Below are positions 1-8,994 of a stretch of 64,000 nucleotides of DNA, one piece after another. Each line of letters opens with the position of its first letter. Positions within the stretch are counted from its first letter, which is position 1. Below the pieces are notes generated by a model that was not told the origin of the DNA, did no database searches, and was given only the letters and a program-made list of their open reading frames with translations. Origin of the DNA: Actinoallomurus spadix (GTDB taxonomy: Bacteria > Actinomycetota > Actinomycetes > Streptosporangiales > Streptosporangiaceae); the NCBI RefSeq assembly GCF_024055725.1, contig NZ_JAMXMX010000008.1, forward strand, positions 124,001-188,000, in the 5' to 3' direction. The translations under genes and the position numbers were made by a program.

Positions 1-316
1 CGCAGGCCACGGAGAAGACGTGCTGGACCGCACGTTCCTCGTAGTGGACGTACAGGTGGCGGGACAACTCGCCCAGCGGCACGTCCGAGTGCCGGGAGAG
101 CAGTTCGGAGATCGCGGAGACGCCCGCGTGGAACTTGTCCACGTCGGCGTACACTTCGATGCGGTTGCAGGTGGAGACGACGACGGCTCCGCTGACGTTC
201 GGCGATCCGTGGACGTCGTGCAGCAGCTTGACCAGACGCTCTCCGGTCACCGCCGCGCGCTCCAGAAGGGCGACCGGGGCGCTGCGATGGCTCAGCCCGA
301 CCACGAGAATGCTCAC
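1..316 (-). CDS. hemA: Glutamyl-tRNA reductase, N-terminal part (runs off the window)
   Basis: Catalyses NADPH reduction of glutamyl-tRNA to glutamate-1-semialdehyde, the first committed step of C5 tetrapyrrole synthesis in the cytoplasm. Only the first 105 residues are present. They include GLSHRSAPV near residues 7-15 and STCNRIE with the nucleophilic Cys at about residue 50, both typical of the N-terminal catalytic domain. The start is a GTG at 316 with a GGGAG-type ribosome binding site just upstream. It lies 67 bp downstream of rex on the same strand, the usual rex-hem order, so it is probably transcribed with rex and sensitive to NADH/NAD+. The 3' end is outside the window. Confidence 0.95.
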   Translation of the reverse strand, partial: MSILVVGLSHRSAPVALLERAAVTGERLVKLLHDVHGSPNVSGAVVVSTCNRIEVYADVDKFHAGVSAISELLSRHSDVPLGELSRHLYVHYEERAVQHVFSVAC

Positions 317-383
317 TGGTGCTCCCGTCCCTCACCCCACGGCCCCGAGCAGCAGGACGGCCGTGTCGTCACGTCCGCTCGGC

Positions 384-1088
384 TCATGAGCCGTCCACCG
401 CTTCGAGATACTCCTGTTCCACGCCGCCGGGACCGCCGGCCTTGCGCTGTTCGTGGAACGCGAGGATCTGAAGCTCGATCGACAAGTCGACCTTACGCAC
501 ATCCACCCCATCTGGCACAGTCAGGACGACCGGGGCGAAGTTCAGGATGCTCGTCACGCCGCTCGCCACCACGCGGTCGCACACCGCCTGGGCCGCCGAG
601 GCCGGCACGGCCAGGACCGCGATGGAGATCCCGCAGTCCGTGATCACCTGCTCCAGCTTGTCGATGTGCTCGACGGTCAGGCCGTTGATGCGGTCCCCGA
701 CGATGGCCGGGTCCGCGTCGAGCAGGGCCGACATCCGGAACCCGCGCGAGGCGAACCCGCCGTACCCCGCGAGGGCGCGGCCGAGGTTACCGAGGCCGAC
801 GATGGCGACCGACCAGTCCTGCGTGAGGCCCAGTTCGCGGGAGATCTGGTAAACGAGGTACTGCACCTCGTATCCGACGCCCCGGGTGCCGTACGACCCG
901 AGGTGGGACAGGTCCTTGCGGAGCTTGGCCGAGTTGACGCCCGCCGCGGCGGCGAGCTCCTCCGAGGAGACGGTGACGACGCCGCGTTCCGCGAGCGTGT
1001 GCAAGGCGCGGAGATAGACCGGCAGTCTGGCGACGGTCGCCTCGGGAATGCCCCGGTTCCGCGCACCGAGGGTGGATCGACGGGTCAC
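384..1088 (-). CDS. rex: Redox-sensing transcriptional repressor Rex
   Basis: Rex binds operator DNA when NADH/NAD+ is low and releases it when NADH rises, controlling respiratory and heme genes. The 234-residue product begins TRRSTLGARNRGIPEATVAR, with the winged-helix DNA-binding region first (VNSAKLRKDLSHLGSYGTRG). A Rossmann domain follows with the nucleotide loop VAIVGLGNLGRAL. I chose the GTG at 1088, preceded by AGCAGG. The longer ATG frame from 1190 would start inside the operator and would add a poorly conserved tail. A Rex-type operator lies about 85 bp upstream, so autoregulation is likely. hemA follows directly. Confidence 0.95.
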   Translation of the reverse strand: MTRRSTLGARNRGIPEATVARLPVYLRALHTLAERGVVTVSSEELAAAAGVNSAKLRKDLSHLGSYGTRGVGYEVQYLVYQISRELGLTQDWSVAIVGLGNLGRALAGYGGFASRGFRMSALLDADPAIVGDRINGLTVEHIDKLEQVITDCGISIAVLAVPASAAQAVCDRVVASGVTSILNFAPVVLTVPDGVDVRKVDLSIELQILAFHEQRKAGGPGGVEQEYLEAVDGS

Positions 1089-1172
1089 AAGCCTGCTCTT
1101 CGGGACTCGACGCGCGGCCGGTCCTGAGTCGCCCGCCGGCCCGGTCGCCTGGACTTTCCTCAGATTAAGCCT

Positions 1173-1190
1173 TTGTGAACGCACGCACAA
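1173..1190 (-). promoter_or_regulatory. Rex operator (ROP) upstream of rex-hemA
   Basis: The sequence TTGTGAACGCACGCACAA has the outer arms TTGTG/CACAA of the actinobacterial Rex operator consensus TTGTGAANNNNTTCACAA, extended by one T/A pair on each side. It sits in the leader of the rex-hemA genes, where autorepression by Rex is established in Streptomyces. The downstream half is imperfect (ACG for TTC). Confidence 0.8.
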
Positions 1191-1348
1191 AGTCGGTGCT
1201 CATTCCCGTACGCCCGCCCGGCCACGCGAAACCGATCTTCGTCCGGTCCTCGGCCCCAGCTCAGCAGGGCCTCCCGCGCGCTCGGGCGTCCCCCACCAGC
1301 CGCCTCGAACCGGCGCCCGATGTGACGGAAAAGACATTGACACGCCGG

Positions 1349-1594
1349 TCAGGCGCCGAGGGCGGCGCGCAGGCGCCGCTCGTCGACCCGCCAGAAGTCG
1401 TGCTGGACGCCGTCCACGAAGGTCACCGGGATCTGCTCCCAGTAGAGCCGGGTGTCCTCCTCGGACGCGGTGATGTCCCGCTCCTCCCAGCCGACACCGA
1501 GGTCGCCGCACACCCGCGCGATGATCTCGCGCGCGTCGTCGCACAGGTGACAGCCCGGCTTGCCGAGCAGCAGGACACGAGGGGTGTCAGCCAT
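1349..1594 (-). CDS. Glutaredoxin-family thiol protein
   Basis: Small cytoplasmic thioredoxin-fold protein of 81 residues. The N-terminal beta strand VLLLGKPGC leads into the redox motif C-H-L-C at about residues 15-18. The family cis-proline motif is visible as IPVTFVDG. Length and motif match the glutaredoxin-like family (DUF836) often found next to actinobacterial rex. Its ATG overlaps the stop of the upstream membrane/ABM gene by 8 nt, so translation is probably coupled. A disulfide reductase or glutaredoxin-like role is expected, but the substrate cannot be read from sequence. Confidence 0.85.
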   Translation of the reverse strand: MADTPRVLLLGKPGCHLCDDAREIIARVCGDLGVGWEERDITASEEDTRLYWEQIPVTFVDGVQHDFWRVDERRLRAALGA

Positions 1595-3137
1595 GGGGCC
1601 AGCGTCCGGGGGGGTTCGGCTGGTGGGGCGGCCGGCCGTTCGGCGGCTGCTGGATCGGCCGCGGGCCGGTGACGTTGTGCGGCGGGCGGTTCGGGTCCTG
1701 CGCGGGCCGCTGCACCGGGCGCGGGCCCGTCATGTCGTTGGGCCGGTGCCCCGCGGGCTGCCGGGAGGGGTCGTACGGGGCGCGCTGCGGTTCCTGGGGG
1801 CGCTGGGGCTCGTACGCGGGCCGCTGCGGCTCCTGCGGGCGCTGCGCGTCGTAAGCCGGTCGCTGCGGCTCCTGCGGGCGCTGCGCGTCGTACGCGGGCC
1901 GGTGCGGGTCCTGCGGGCGCGGCTGGTCGTACGAAGGCCGCTGCGGCTCCTGCGGGCGCTGGACGTCGGCGGGCGGCGCGACCTTCGCGGCCGTCGCGGT
2001 CAGCTCGATGACGTTCGTGCTCGCCACGTGCGCGCGCACCTCGCCCGCGAACCGCTGCACGTGCGGCTGCCGGGTGTGGTTCTCCACCGCGGCGGCGTCG
2101 CGGAAGAGCTGATAGAAGATCCGCTGCAGCGGAGCGCTGTCGACGGAGTGGCAGGCGTACACGAGCGTGCCCGGCTCGCGCTCGATCACCGCGCGGGTGA
2201 CCTCGGCGGCCAGCCGGTCGAACGCCTCCTGACGCCCGTCGTGCAGCGTGTACATCGTGATCCGGCCGTACTGCCCGATCGGGAACGGGACCGGACCGGA
2301 CACGGCCGCCTGCGGCGCGAACGACGGCTGGGCGGGGTACTGCCCGCCGGTCTGGTGGCCCGGCGCGGACGGGGCCTGCGGCGGCGGACCGGACGGCCGG
2401 CCAAGGGGAGGCTGCCCTGCGTAGTTGGACATCTCGTCGTACGGCTCCGCTTCTTCATCGTCTTCGTCGTCTCCGGCCTGCTTCGGCAGGACACGTGAGA
2501 CGCCGAACCAGGTCAGGGCGACGGCGCCGCCGAGCGCCAGCGGCGCCAGCGGACCGGGCAGGAAGCCACGGGTGGCGGTGACGAGGAGGACGCCCGCGAA
2601 GGCGACCATCGCCACGGTCAGCATGATCTCGGTCGCCTGCTTGTCGCGCTTGTTGCCGCGCATCGCGGTGACCGCCACGCACGAGACGAGGGCCACGACC
2701 GCGAAGACGTGCGCCCCGTTCACCACCAACTTGGGCAGCGAGGAGTAGTGACCCGCCGCCTCCGGCAGGCTCTTACCGAACGTGCCGATGATCGGGTCGA
2801 GCAGGATGATGACCACGGCCACGACGACGTACGAGCCGGCGATGAGCCGCGCCGCGAACCGCGCCTGGACCGTGCGCGCGACCAGTTCGACGACTCCCAG
2901 CGCGAGGCTGAACGGCGCCAGCAGCGCGCCGAACAGCGTGACGCACCGCAGCAGCGCGGGCGAGAAGCCCGCGGCGTAGCCGATGGTCATCGCGCCGAGC
3001 GCGAGGCCGAGCACGGCCAGGGTGAACGTCCACAGGAACAGGTGGATCCGCCGCTCGGGGAACGCGCGCATGCCGAGCAGCCCCGCGCACCCGAAGGCGG
3101 CGAGGGTCGCCACAAGCGCCACCACGACGTTCACCAT
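1587..3137 (-). CDS. Multi-pass membrane protein with cytoplasmic ABM-like domain and Pro/Gln-rich repeat tail
   Basis: A 516-residue protein. About seven hydrophobic segments occupy residues 1-215, followed by an acidic linker (GDDEDDEEAEPYDE). A Pro-rich linker leads to a dimeric alpha-beta barrel-like domain of the antibiotic biosynthesis monooxygenase type at about residues 280-370 (ITMYTLHDGRQEAFDRLAAE, VYACHSVDSAP, FRDAAAVENH). The C-terminal tail is very rich in Pro and Gln, with a 13-residue unit repeated about five times. ABM domains often bind heme or act on quinone-like substrates, but no cofactor can be assigned. The gene overlaps the glutaredoxin gene, suggesting one transcription unit. 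Confidence 0.75.
   Translation of the reverse strand: MVNVVVALVATLAAFGCAGLLGMRAFPERRIHLFLWTFTLAVLGLALGAMTIGYAAGFSPALLRCVTLFGALLAPFSLALGVVELVARTVQARFAARLIAGSYVVVAVVIILLDPIIGTFGKSLPEAAGHYSSLPKLVVNGAHVFAVVALVSCVAVTAMRGNKRDKQATEIMLTVAMVAFAGVLLVTATRGFLPGPLAPLALGGAVALTWFGVSRVLPKQAGDDEDDEEAEPYDEMSNYAGQPPLGRPSGPPPQAPSAPGHQTGGQYPAQPSFAPQAAVSGPVPFPIGQYGRITMYTLHDGRQEAFDRLAAEVTRAVIEREPGTLVYACHSVDSAPLQRIFYQLFRDAAAVENHTRQPHVQRFAGEVRAHVASTNVIELTATAAKVAPPADVQRPQEPQRPSYDQPRPQDPHRPAYDAQRPQEPQRPAYDAQRPQEPQRPAYEPQRPQEPQRAPYDPSRQPAGHRPNDMTGPRPVQRPAQDPNRPPHNVTGPRPIQQPPNGRPPHQPNPPGRWPHG
1743..1937 (-). repeat. 39-bp (13-codon) tandem repeats in the membrane/ABM gene
   Basis: About five consecutive units encode PxYDxQRPQEPQR-type peptides, for example PAYDAQRPQEPQR twice in succession. 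The unit is an exact multiple of three, so copy-number changes would keep the frame. The encoded tail is probably disordered. Confidence 0.8.
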
Positions 3138-3325
3138 CGCCCCAATGGTGCCCGATCTCCGGAGCGGACAGGTAACGGATCCCCCGGTCCGCGCCGGAAG
3201 GCGCTACGCACCGGCCGCGCGGATATCACGCGGGATTCATCATCCGTCACCATTGCACCAGTTACTCGTCGGTATCTAGCATGTTTCGACACACCCGGTG
3301 GCCGATCAGCACCGAGGAGTACCGG

Positions 3326-4021
3326 ATGCGCAGCCTCGCCCTCGACCCCCCGCCCATGTCGCCCAGGGGACCGGCCGCCCTCGACCCGTCGCCCGCGCCG
3401 TCCAAAGGACCGGCCGCCCTCGACCTGCCGCCCGCGCCACCCAAGGGGCCGGCCGCACTGACCCCGGTCGGCGATCAGGATGAGCTGCGCGACCTGGTGC
3501 TCCGCGCCCGCGCCGGCGAGTCCGACGCGTTCGCCGCCCTGTACGACCGGTACGTCGACCTCGTCTACCGCTACGTCTACTACCGGGTCGGCGCCCACCC
3601 GCTCGCCGAGGACCTGACCAGCGAGACGTTCCTGCGGGCGCTGCGCCGGATGAGCGTGTTCACCTGGCAGGGCAAGGACTTCGGCGCCTGGCTCGTCACC
3701 ATCGCCCGCAACCTCGTCCTGGACCACTTCAAGTCCAGCCGGTACCGCCTGGAGATCTGCACGGCGGAGCCCGACGAGGAGGACCGCTGGGAGGAGGGCC
3801 CCGAGCGCGTCGTCCTGGACGCCTGGACCCACCGGGCGCTGTTCTCGGCGGTCCGCGCCCTGGGGTCGGAGCAGCGGGAGTGCGTCGTCCTGCGGTTCCT
3901 GCACGGCCTGTCGGTCGCGGAGACCGCCACGGTGATGGGCAAGAACAGCGGCGCGATCAAGGCGCTCCAGCACCGCGCCGTACGCTCCCTCGCACGGGTC
4001 GTTCCCCGCGACATCCGCTGA
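3326..4021 (+). CDS. ECF RNA polymerase sigma factor, BldN-like
   Basis: A 231-residue sigma factor that would direct RNA polymerase to a small set of promoters. An N-terminal Pro/Ala-rich extension with a repeated GPAALD unit precedes region 2 (FAALYDRYVDLVYRYVYYRV, LTSETFLRALRRM, WLVTIARNLVLDHF). Region 4 follows (LGSEQRECVVLRFLHGLSVAETATVMGKNSGAIKALQHRA). The N-terminal extension and the YRLEICTAEP linker resemble BldN, the developmental sigma factor of Streptomyces. I chose the ATG at 3326 because GAGGAG lies 8 nt upstream; an in-frame ATG at 3281 lacks a site. No RsbN-type anti-sigma gene follows, and the next gene is a HAD phosphatase. Confidence 0.85.
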   Translation: MRSLALDPPPMSPRGPAALDPSPAPSKGPAALDLPPAPPKGPAALTPVGDQDELRDLVLRARAGESDAFAALYDRYVDLVYRYVYYRVGAHPLAEDLTSETFLRALRRMSVFTWQGKDFGAWLVTIARNLVLDHFKSSRYRLEICTAEPDEEDRWEEGPERVVLDAWTHRALFSAVRALGSEQRECVVLRFLHGLSVAETATVMGKNSGAIKALQHRAVRSLARVVPRDIR

Positions 4022-4099
4022 CCGGTCAGGAGCGGGTGCGGAGGGGACACTGACGCTCCCTCTCGGTTACCACTGATCAAAACTGGTTACGCTCGTCTC

Positions 4100-4978
4100 A
4101 TGCGGTTCTGGCCAAGGCATGACGCCTCCGACGACGCGGAGCTGGCGGGCGAGGCCGCCGCGGCCGCCGCCGCGGTGGTGGACGCGACTCCCCCGGTCCC
4201 CGATCCCAGCGCGGCGGCCTTCTTCGACGTCGACAACACCCTGATCCGCGGCGCCTCCATCTACCACTTCGCGCGCGGGCTCGCCTCCCGGAAGCTGTTC
4301 ACCGTCCGCGACCTGGCGCTGTTCGCGCTGGGCCAGGCGGCCTTCCGGATGCGCGGCTCGGAGAACGCCGACCACATCAGCACCGCCCGCGAGGCCGCCC
4401 TCGCCTTCGTGGCCGGGCGCAGCGTCAGCGAGCTCGTCAGCCTCTGCGAGGAGATCTATGACGACAAGCTCGCGGATCGCATCTGGCACGGCACCCGCGC
4501 CCTCGCGTTGAAGCACCTGGACGCCGGCCAGCAGGTCTGGCTGGTCACCGCCACGCCGGTCGAGCTGGCCCGGATCATCTCCCACCGGCTCGGCCTGACC
4601 GGTGCCCTCGGCACCGTCGCCGAGACCGAGAACGGCGTCTACACCGGTCGGCTCGTCGGTCATCTCCTGCACGGCCCGGCCAAGGCGGGCGCCGTGCGGG
4701 CGCTCGCCAAGCGCGAGGGCCTGGACCTGTCCCGGTGCTCGGCCTACAGCGACTCCTACAACGACCTGCCGATGCTCACCACGGTCGGTCATCCGCACGC
4801 CGTCAACCCCGACGCCGACCTGCGCGAGCACGCCCGCGAACACGGCTGGCCGGTGCACGACTTCCGCACCGGCCGCAAGGTGACCATGGTCGCGCTGCCG
4901 ACCGCGGCCGGGGCGGGCGCGCTCGCCGGGGGGGTCGCCGCCGGCGTCGCGCTCCGCCGCCACTACCGCGCCCGCTGA
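4100..4978 (+). CDS. HAD-IB family phosphatase with C-terminal membrane segment
   Basis: A 292-residue member of the SerB-like HAD-IB group. Motif I is [11 protein letters not shown] with the nucleophilic Asp at about residue 43. Motif II is VTATP, the Lys motif is GPAKAGAV and the metal-binding motif is [11 protein letters not shown]. The last 30 residues form a Gly/Ala-rich hydrophobic helix ending in RRHYRAR, which suggests anchoring to the inner face of the membrane. Family members hydrolyse phosphomonoesters such as phosphoserine or lysolipid phosphates; the substrate here is unknown. It follows the sigma gene by 78 bp on the same strand. Confidence 0.85.
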   Translation: MRFWPRHDASDDAELAGEAAAAAAAVVDATPPVPDPSAAAFFDVDNTLIRGASIYHFARGLASRKLFTVRDLALFALGQAAFRMRGSENADHISTAREAALAFVAGRSVSELVSLCEEIYDDKLADRIWHGTRALALKHLDAGQQVWLVTATPVELARIISHRLGLTGALGTVAETENGVYTGRLVGHLLHGPAKAGAVRALAKREGLDLSRCSAYSDSYNDLPMLTTVGHPHAVNPDADLREHAREHGWPVHDFRTGRKVTMVALPTAAGAGALAGGVAAGVALRRHYRAR

Positions 4979-5011
4979 CCCGTAGGGCCCGACATCAGGC
5001 GAGGTTTCGGC

Positions 5012-5030
5012 GACGGCGCTTCGAGCCGTC
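5012..5030. terminator. Weak hairpin between convergent HAD and aldo/keto reductase genes
   Basis: GACGGC and GCCGTC form a 6-bp stem around a 7-nt loop in the short convergent gap. There is no T run on either side, so it is at best a weak or Rho-assisted end point. Confidence 0.3.
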
Positions 5031-5036
5031 AGCCGC

Positions 5037-6045
<1,009 letters not shown>

Positions 6046-6052
6046 ACGGAGA

Positions 6053-6300
6053 TCAGTGCAACGCGCTGTCGGCGAGCCACTGCCGCCACGACCGCGTCCA
6101 GAACTTCCAGTCGTCGGCGTTCGGCTCGTCGGCGAACCTGCGGGTCGTCCCGGTAACGTCCACGATGTCGCCGCGCTGGGAGATGCCGAAGAAATAGCGG
6201 ACGCCCTCTCGCCCTTACCGGCTGGCGTCGGCCACCGTGACGTTGGACGCGCCGACGGCGAACGATCGTGTGACGTCCCTGGTTCGGGCGCACGGTGACG
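6053..6300 (-). pseudogene. Decayed gene with in-frame stop, C-terminal part only
   Basis: The minus frame reads RSFAVGASNVTVADASR, hits a TAA at 6217-6215, and continues in the same frame as YFFGISQRGDIVDVTGTTRR and DDWKFWTRSWRQWLADSALH to a TGA at 6053. Composition and codon use on both sides of the stop look coding, so this is probably a gene inactivated by a nonsense mutation and lacking its 5' part. I do not recognise the family. Confidence 0.45.
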
Positions 6301-6419
6301 GCGGGCTCGCTCCGCGACACGTTCTCGGCCCGCCGGGCGAGCTCCGCGGCGCCGGCGGCCGGCCTCCTGGCAGGGTTATCTCGCAGCCGAAGTACGACGA
6401 ACCCGGACGCCAGTTCCCT

Positions 6420-6760
6420 GCATCCGTTGGCGGTCGTGCGAGTTCAACCAGGGCCGCAGCGCCGGACCTGACGCCGTGTCGGCCCTGGACGAGGCCACCG
6501 GCACACTCCTGCGGCAGGCTCCGATCCCTCCAAAGGACATGACAAGGCGCCCCTGACTTACGCGCCAACGGCGTCGTGTACGGAGGTTCGACGTTCGGTC
6601 GCATGCACGCCGCGAACGCGGCCACCGGGAAGATTCTGTGGGACTACAAGGGCGTCGGCTCCGGACTGTGCGGGCCAGCCATGGTGCACCGGCTTCGTCT
6701 ACTAGAGCAACGGCTACACCGCCGGCTCGGCCACCGGAGGCAGGTCCTCACGCCCGAGAC
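6420..6760 (+). pseudogene. Fragment of a PQQ-type beta-propeller (quinoprotein-like) gene
   Basis: Recognisable pieces lie in three different plus frames: VSALDEATGTLLRQAPIP near 6476, VVYGGSTFGRMHAANAATG then KILWDYKGVGSGLCG near 6576-6680, and GFVY-stop-SNGYTAGSATGG near 6691. The pattern ALDxxTGxLLW / YxGSxxGxxxAxxAxTGK is that of PQQ-like beta-propeller repeats, as in quinoprotein dehydrogenases or BamB-like proteins. Two frameshifts and an internal TAG show that it is dead. Start and end are approximate. Confidence 0.65.
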
Positions 6761-6818
6761 GACGCACGCCGGTGATCGGCGTCTGAGGAGGTGTCATGGG
6801 GTGGGGCGCCCCCCCTAC

Positions 6819-6839
6819 CCGCCCGCATTCCGCGGGCGG
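6819..6839 (-). terminator. Hairpin after the metal-transport/SCO5389-family genes
   Basis: CCGCCCGC, a 5-nt loop and GCGGGCGG form an 8-bp GC stem 13 nt past the stop codon at 6852. There is no clear T run, as is usual for actinomycete terminators. Confidence 0.5.
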
Positions 6840-6851
6840 CCCACCGTTGTG

Positions 6852-7238
6852 TCAGCAGTCGACCAGCTCGGGCTTCTGGTTGAGGATCTGGGCGCGGGCG
6901 GTGATGAACTGCCGGTAGGCGCGGTCGGCGCCGGGGCGGAAGACGGCGACGCGGTGGCAGTTCTGGAACGCCAGGCGTACGCCGAAGTGGTTCTCCAGGG
7001 CGGCGCGCATGGCGTCGCTGGCCATCATCCGCAGGAGCTGGCCGCGGGCGGTCTCGTCGGGCGGCGGGGTCTGGTTGTCGGCGAACTCGCCCCCGTTGTC
7101 CCGCAGCTGGTCGACGAGGCCGGTGACGACCTGCCAGCCGTAGGGCAGGGAGGTGCGGATGCAGTCGACGAACGCGGCGTCGTCGACGTCGCCGCGCTGG
7201 GCGTCCTGGAGGAGTTCGGGGGACACGGTGAGCGACAT
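6852..7238 (-). CDS. SCO5389-family conserved protein
   Basis: A 128-residue soluble protein beginning MSLTVSPELLQDAQRGDVDD, preceded by AGGAG. It has no signal peptide or membrane segment. It resembles the small actinobacterial proteins named after S. coelicolor SCO5389, whose role is unknown to me. It lies 57 bp downstream of the frameshifted third permease of the metal ABC operon on the same strand, so it may be cotranscribed. The two Cys residues (FQNCHRV and the C-terminal VDC) and few His residues do not form an obvious metal site. Confidence 0.6.
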   Translation of the reverse strand: MSLTVSPELLQDAQRGDVDDAAFVDCIRTSLPYGWQVVTGLVDQLRDNGGEFADNQTPPPDETARGQLLRMMASDAMRAALENHFGVRLAFQNCHRVAVFRPGADRAYRQFITARAQILNQKPELVDC

Positions 7239-7295
7239 GGGTTCTCCTGTCGGATAGATGGGTCGCCTGGACGGTAGATCGGTCGGACGGTCTGG

Positions 7296-8122
7296 TCAGG
7301 TAGCGGTGGCGTCACAGACCTGTGGCCGGTCTGCGAAGTCCGGCCGCCGTGCGCGGCCGACGAGGGTGGTGGTGGCCGCGACGATGAACAGGGCACCGCA
7401 GATGACGGCGGTGCCGGCGGCGGTCGCGACGCGGTAGTGCAGGGACACGGCCAGCCCGGCAGCGCCGCCGGCCGCGCCGAGGAGCGTGGCGGGATGATGC
7501 GGCGGGTCCACAGCAGGGCCGAGGCGGCGGGGCCGACCAGCAGCGCCAGGGGTAGCGTCGCGCCGACGGCCGGTACGGCGGTCACCACGGTCATCGCGAG
7601 AAGGGTCAGCAGGCCGCCGTCGATGAGCCGGGTGGGGTACCCGAGCGCCCGCGTCACGGCGGGGTCGAACGCGGCGAGCACCAGTTCCTTGTGTGCGAGC
7701 GTGAGCGTGACGGTGACGAGGACGGCGGTGATCGCCGACACGGTGATGTCGCCGATTCCGGCGGTGAGGGGTGATCCGACGAGGGCGGCGCTCAGGTCCT
7801 TGCTGAAGCCCGGCCGGGTGGAGATCAGCACGACGCCGAGCGCGAGCGCGCCGCTGATCATGACACCGGAGCGCTGGTGATGCGATCGGGACGCGACGCC
7901 GCTGCGGCCCATCACCACGATGGCACCCACCGCCGCGATCCCGGAACCGATCTTGACGTCGGCCCCCACGACGGCGGCTGCGACGATGCCGAGGAAGGTG
8001 ACGTGGCCGAGGGTCCCGGTGAAGAACGCCAGGCGTCGCAGCACGACCTGAACGCCGAGGACCCCGCAGACCCCGCCGGTGAGGAGGAGCTCGGCCAGCG
8101 CCCGCTCGGTAAGCGCGCTCAT
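7296..8122 (-). pseudogene. Third metal ABC permease, frameshifted (MntB/ZnuB family)
   Basis: The frame opens at ATG 8122, overlapping the previous stop as ATGA, with GAGGTCGG upstream. It encodes a typical metal-permease N-terminus (LLLTGGVCGVLGVQVVLRRL) through ALLVGPAASALLWTRRIIP. At about 7488-7492 the family sequence moves to another frame, continuing ATLLGAAGGAAGLAVSLHYR to a stop at 7296. One missing base would restore a roughly 275-residue permease. It is either a real frameshift or a sequencing error in a G-rich run. Two intact permease genes lie upstream in the same operon. Confidence 0.75.
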
Positions 8123-8994
8123 CCGACCTCCTCGAGGTGCGACGGCCCGGTGGTGGCCGGAGCGGATCGATCCGCCGCCGGCCGGCGGCCGCGTCGTGAC
8201 CCGGTGACGGCGGTCCAGGTCGTGGTCGCCGCCAGGGACAGCGCGAAGAGGGTTCCGGTGACGACGGTGATGGCGCCTCCGGTGGCGACGTCGTACCGGG
8301 TGGAGATCAGAACACCGGCCAGCCCGCTGCCGATACCCGAGGCCACGGCGATGGCGGTCATCGCGGTGACGTCGTGGGTCCATAGGCGGGCGATGGCGGC
8401 CGGGGCGACGAGTACGGCGACGGCCAGGATCGCGCCGACGGCGGGTACGGCGACAATGATGACGGCCTCGACGGTGAGCAGCAGCGCCATGTCGATGGCG
8501 GTTGGCCGGTATCCGGCGGCGGCGTAGCCGCCGGGGTCGAACGCCCGGAACGTGAGCTGCCGGCCCGCGACGGACAGGAGCGCTAGGACGATGACGCCGA
8601 CCACCGCGACGGCGGTCAGGTCGCCGGTCCCGACGGTGAGGATCTGACCGACCGTGTAGGCGGTCAGGTCCTTGGAGAACCCGTCGCGCGCCGACAGCAG
8701 GACGACGCCGAGCGCGAACCCGGCCGACAGCACGATCCCGATCGCCGTGGTCGTGCCCTGCCCGGGGCGGCGGGACAGGGCCAGGACGCCCAGCACGACG
8801 AGCACGCCGAACAGCCCGCCGCCGGCATACAGGTCGACTCCGGCGATGGCGGCCAGCACGACGCCTGGGAAGGTCGCGTGCGTCATGGCGAGGGTGAAGA
8901 ACGGCAGCCGCCGCAGCAGGATCTGTACGCTGATCAGGCCGCCGACCGTGCCGAGGAGAACGGCTTCGAGGATGGCACGATCGACGGCGGTCAT
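8119..8994 (-). CDS. Metal ABC transporter permease (ZnuB/MntB family), second copy
   Basis: A 291-residue integral membrane protein of the ABC-3 family that forms the channel for Zn2+ or Mn2+ uptake. It has about eight to nine hydrophobic helices, beginning LLGTVGGLISVQILLRRLPF. The FFTLAMTHATFPGVVLA stretch corresponds to the family's ATPase-contact region. It ends in a basic, Pro-poor tail. It overlaps the upstream permease and the downstream frameshifted permease by ATGA junctions, so the operon is tightly coupled. Different ABC-3 permeases usually pair as heterodimers, as in TroCD. Confidence 0.88.
   Translation of the reverse strand: MTAVDRAILEAVLLGTVGGLISVQILLRRLPFFTLAMTHATFPGVVLAAIAGVDLYAGGGLFGVLVVLGVLALSRRPGQGTTTAIGIVLSAGFALGVVLLSARDGFSKDLTAYTVGQILTVGTGDLTAVAVVGVIVLALLSVAGRQLTFRAFDPGGYAAAGYRPTAIDMALLLTVEAVIIVAVPAVGAILAVAVLVAPAAIARLWTHDVTAMTAIAVASGIGSGLAGVLISTRYDVATGGAITVVTGTLFALSLAATTTWTAVTGSRRGRRPAADRSAPATTGPSHLEEVG

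Noticed and set aside
384-1190. Longer Rex starting at ATG 1190
   Set aside because: It would start inside the Rex operator and adds a tail absent from Rex proteins; GTG 1088 gives the normal length and has AGCAGG upstream.
3281-3326. Upstream ATG for the BldN-like sigma factor
   Set aside because: No ribosome binding site at 3281, while GAGGAG stands 8 nt before ATG 3326.
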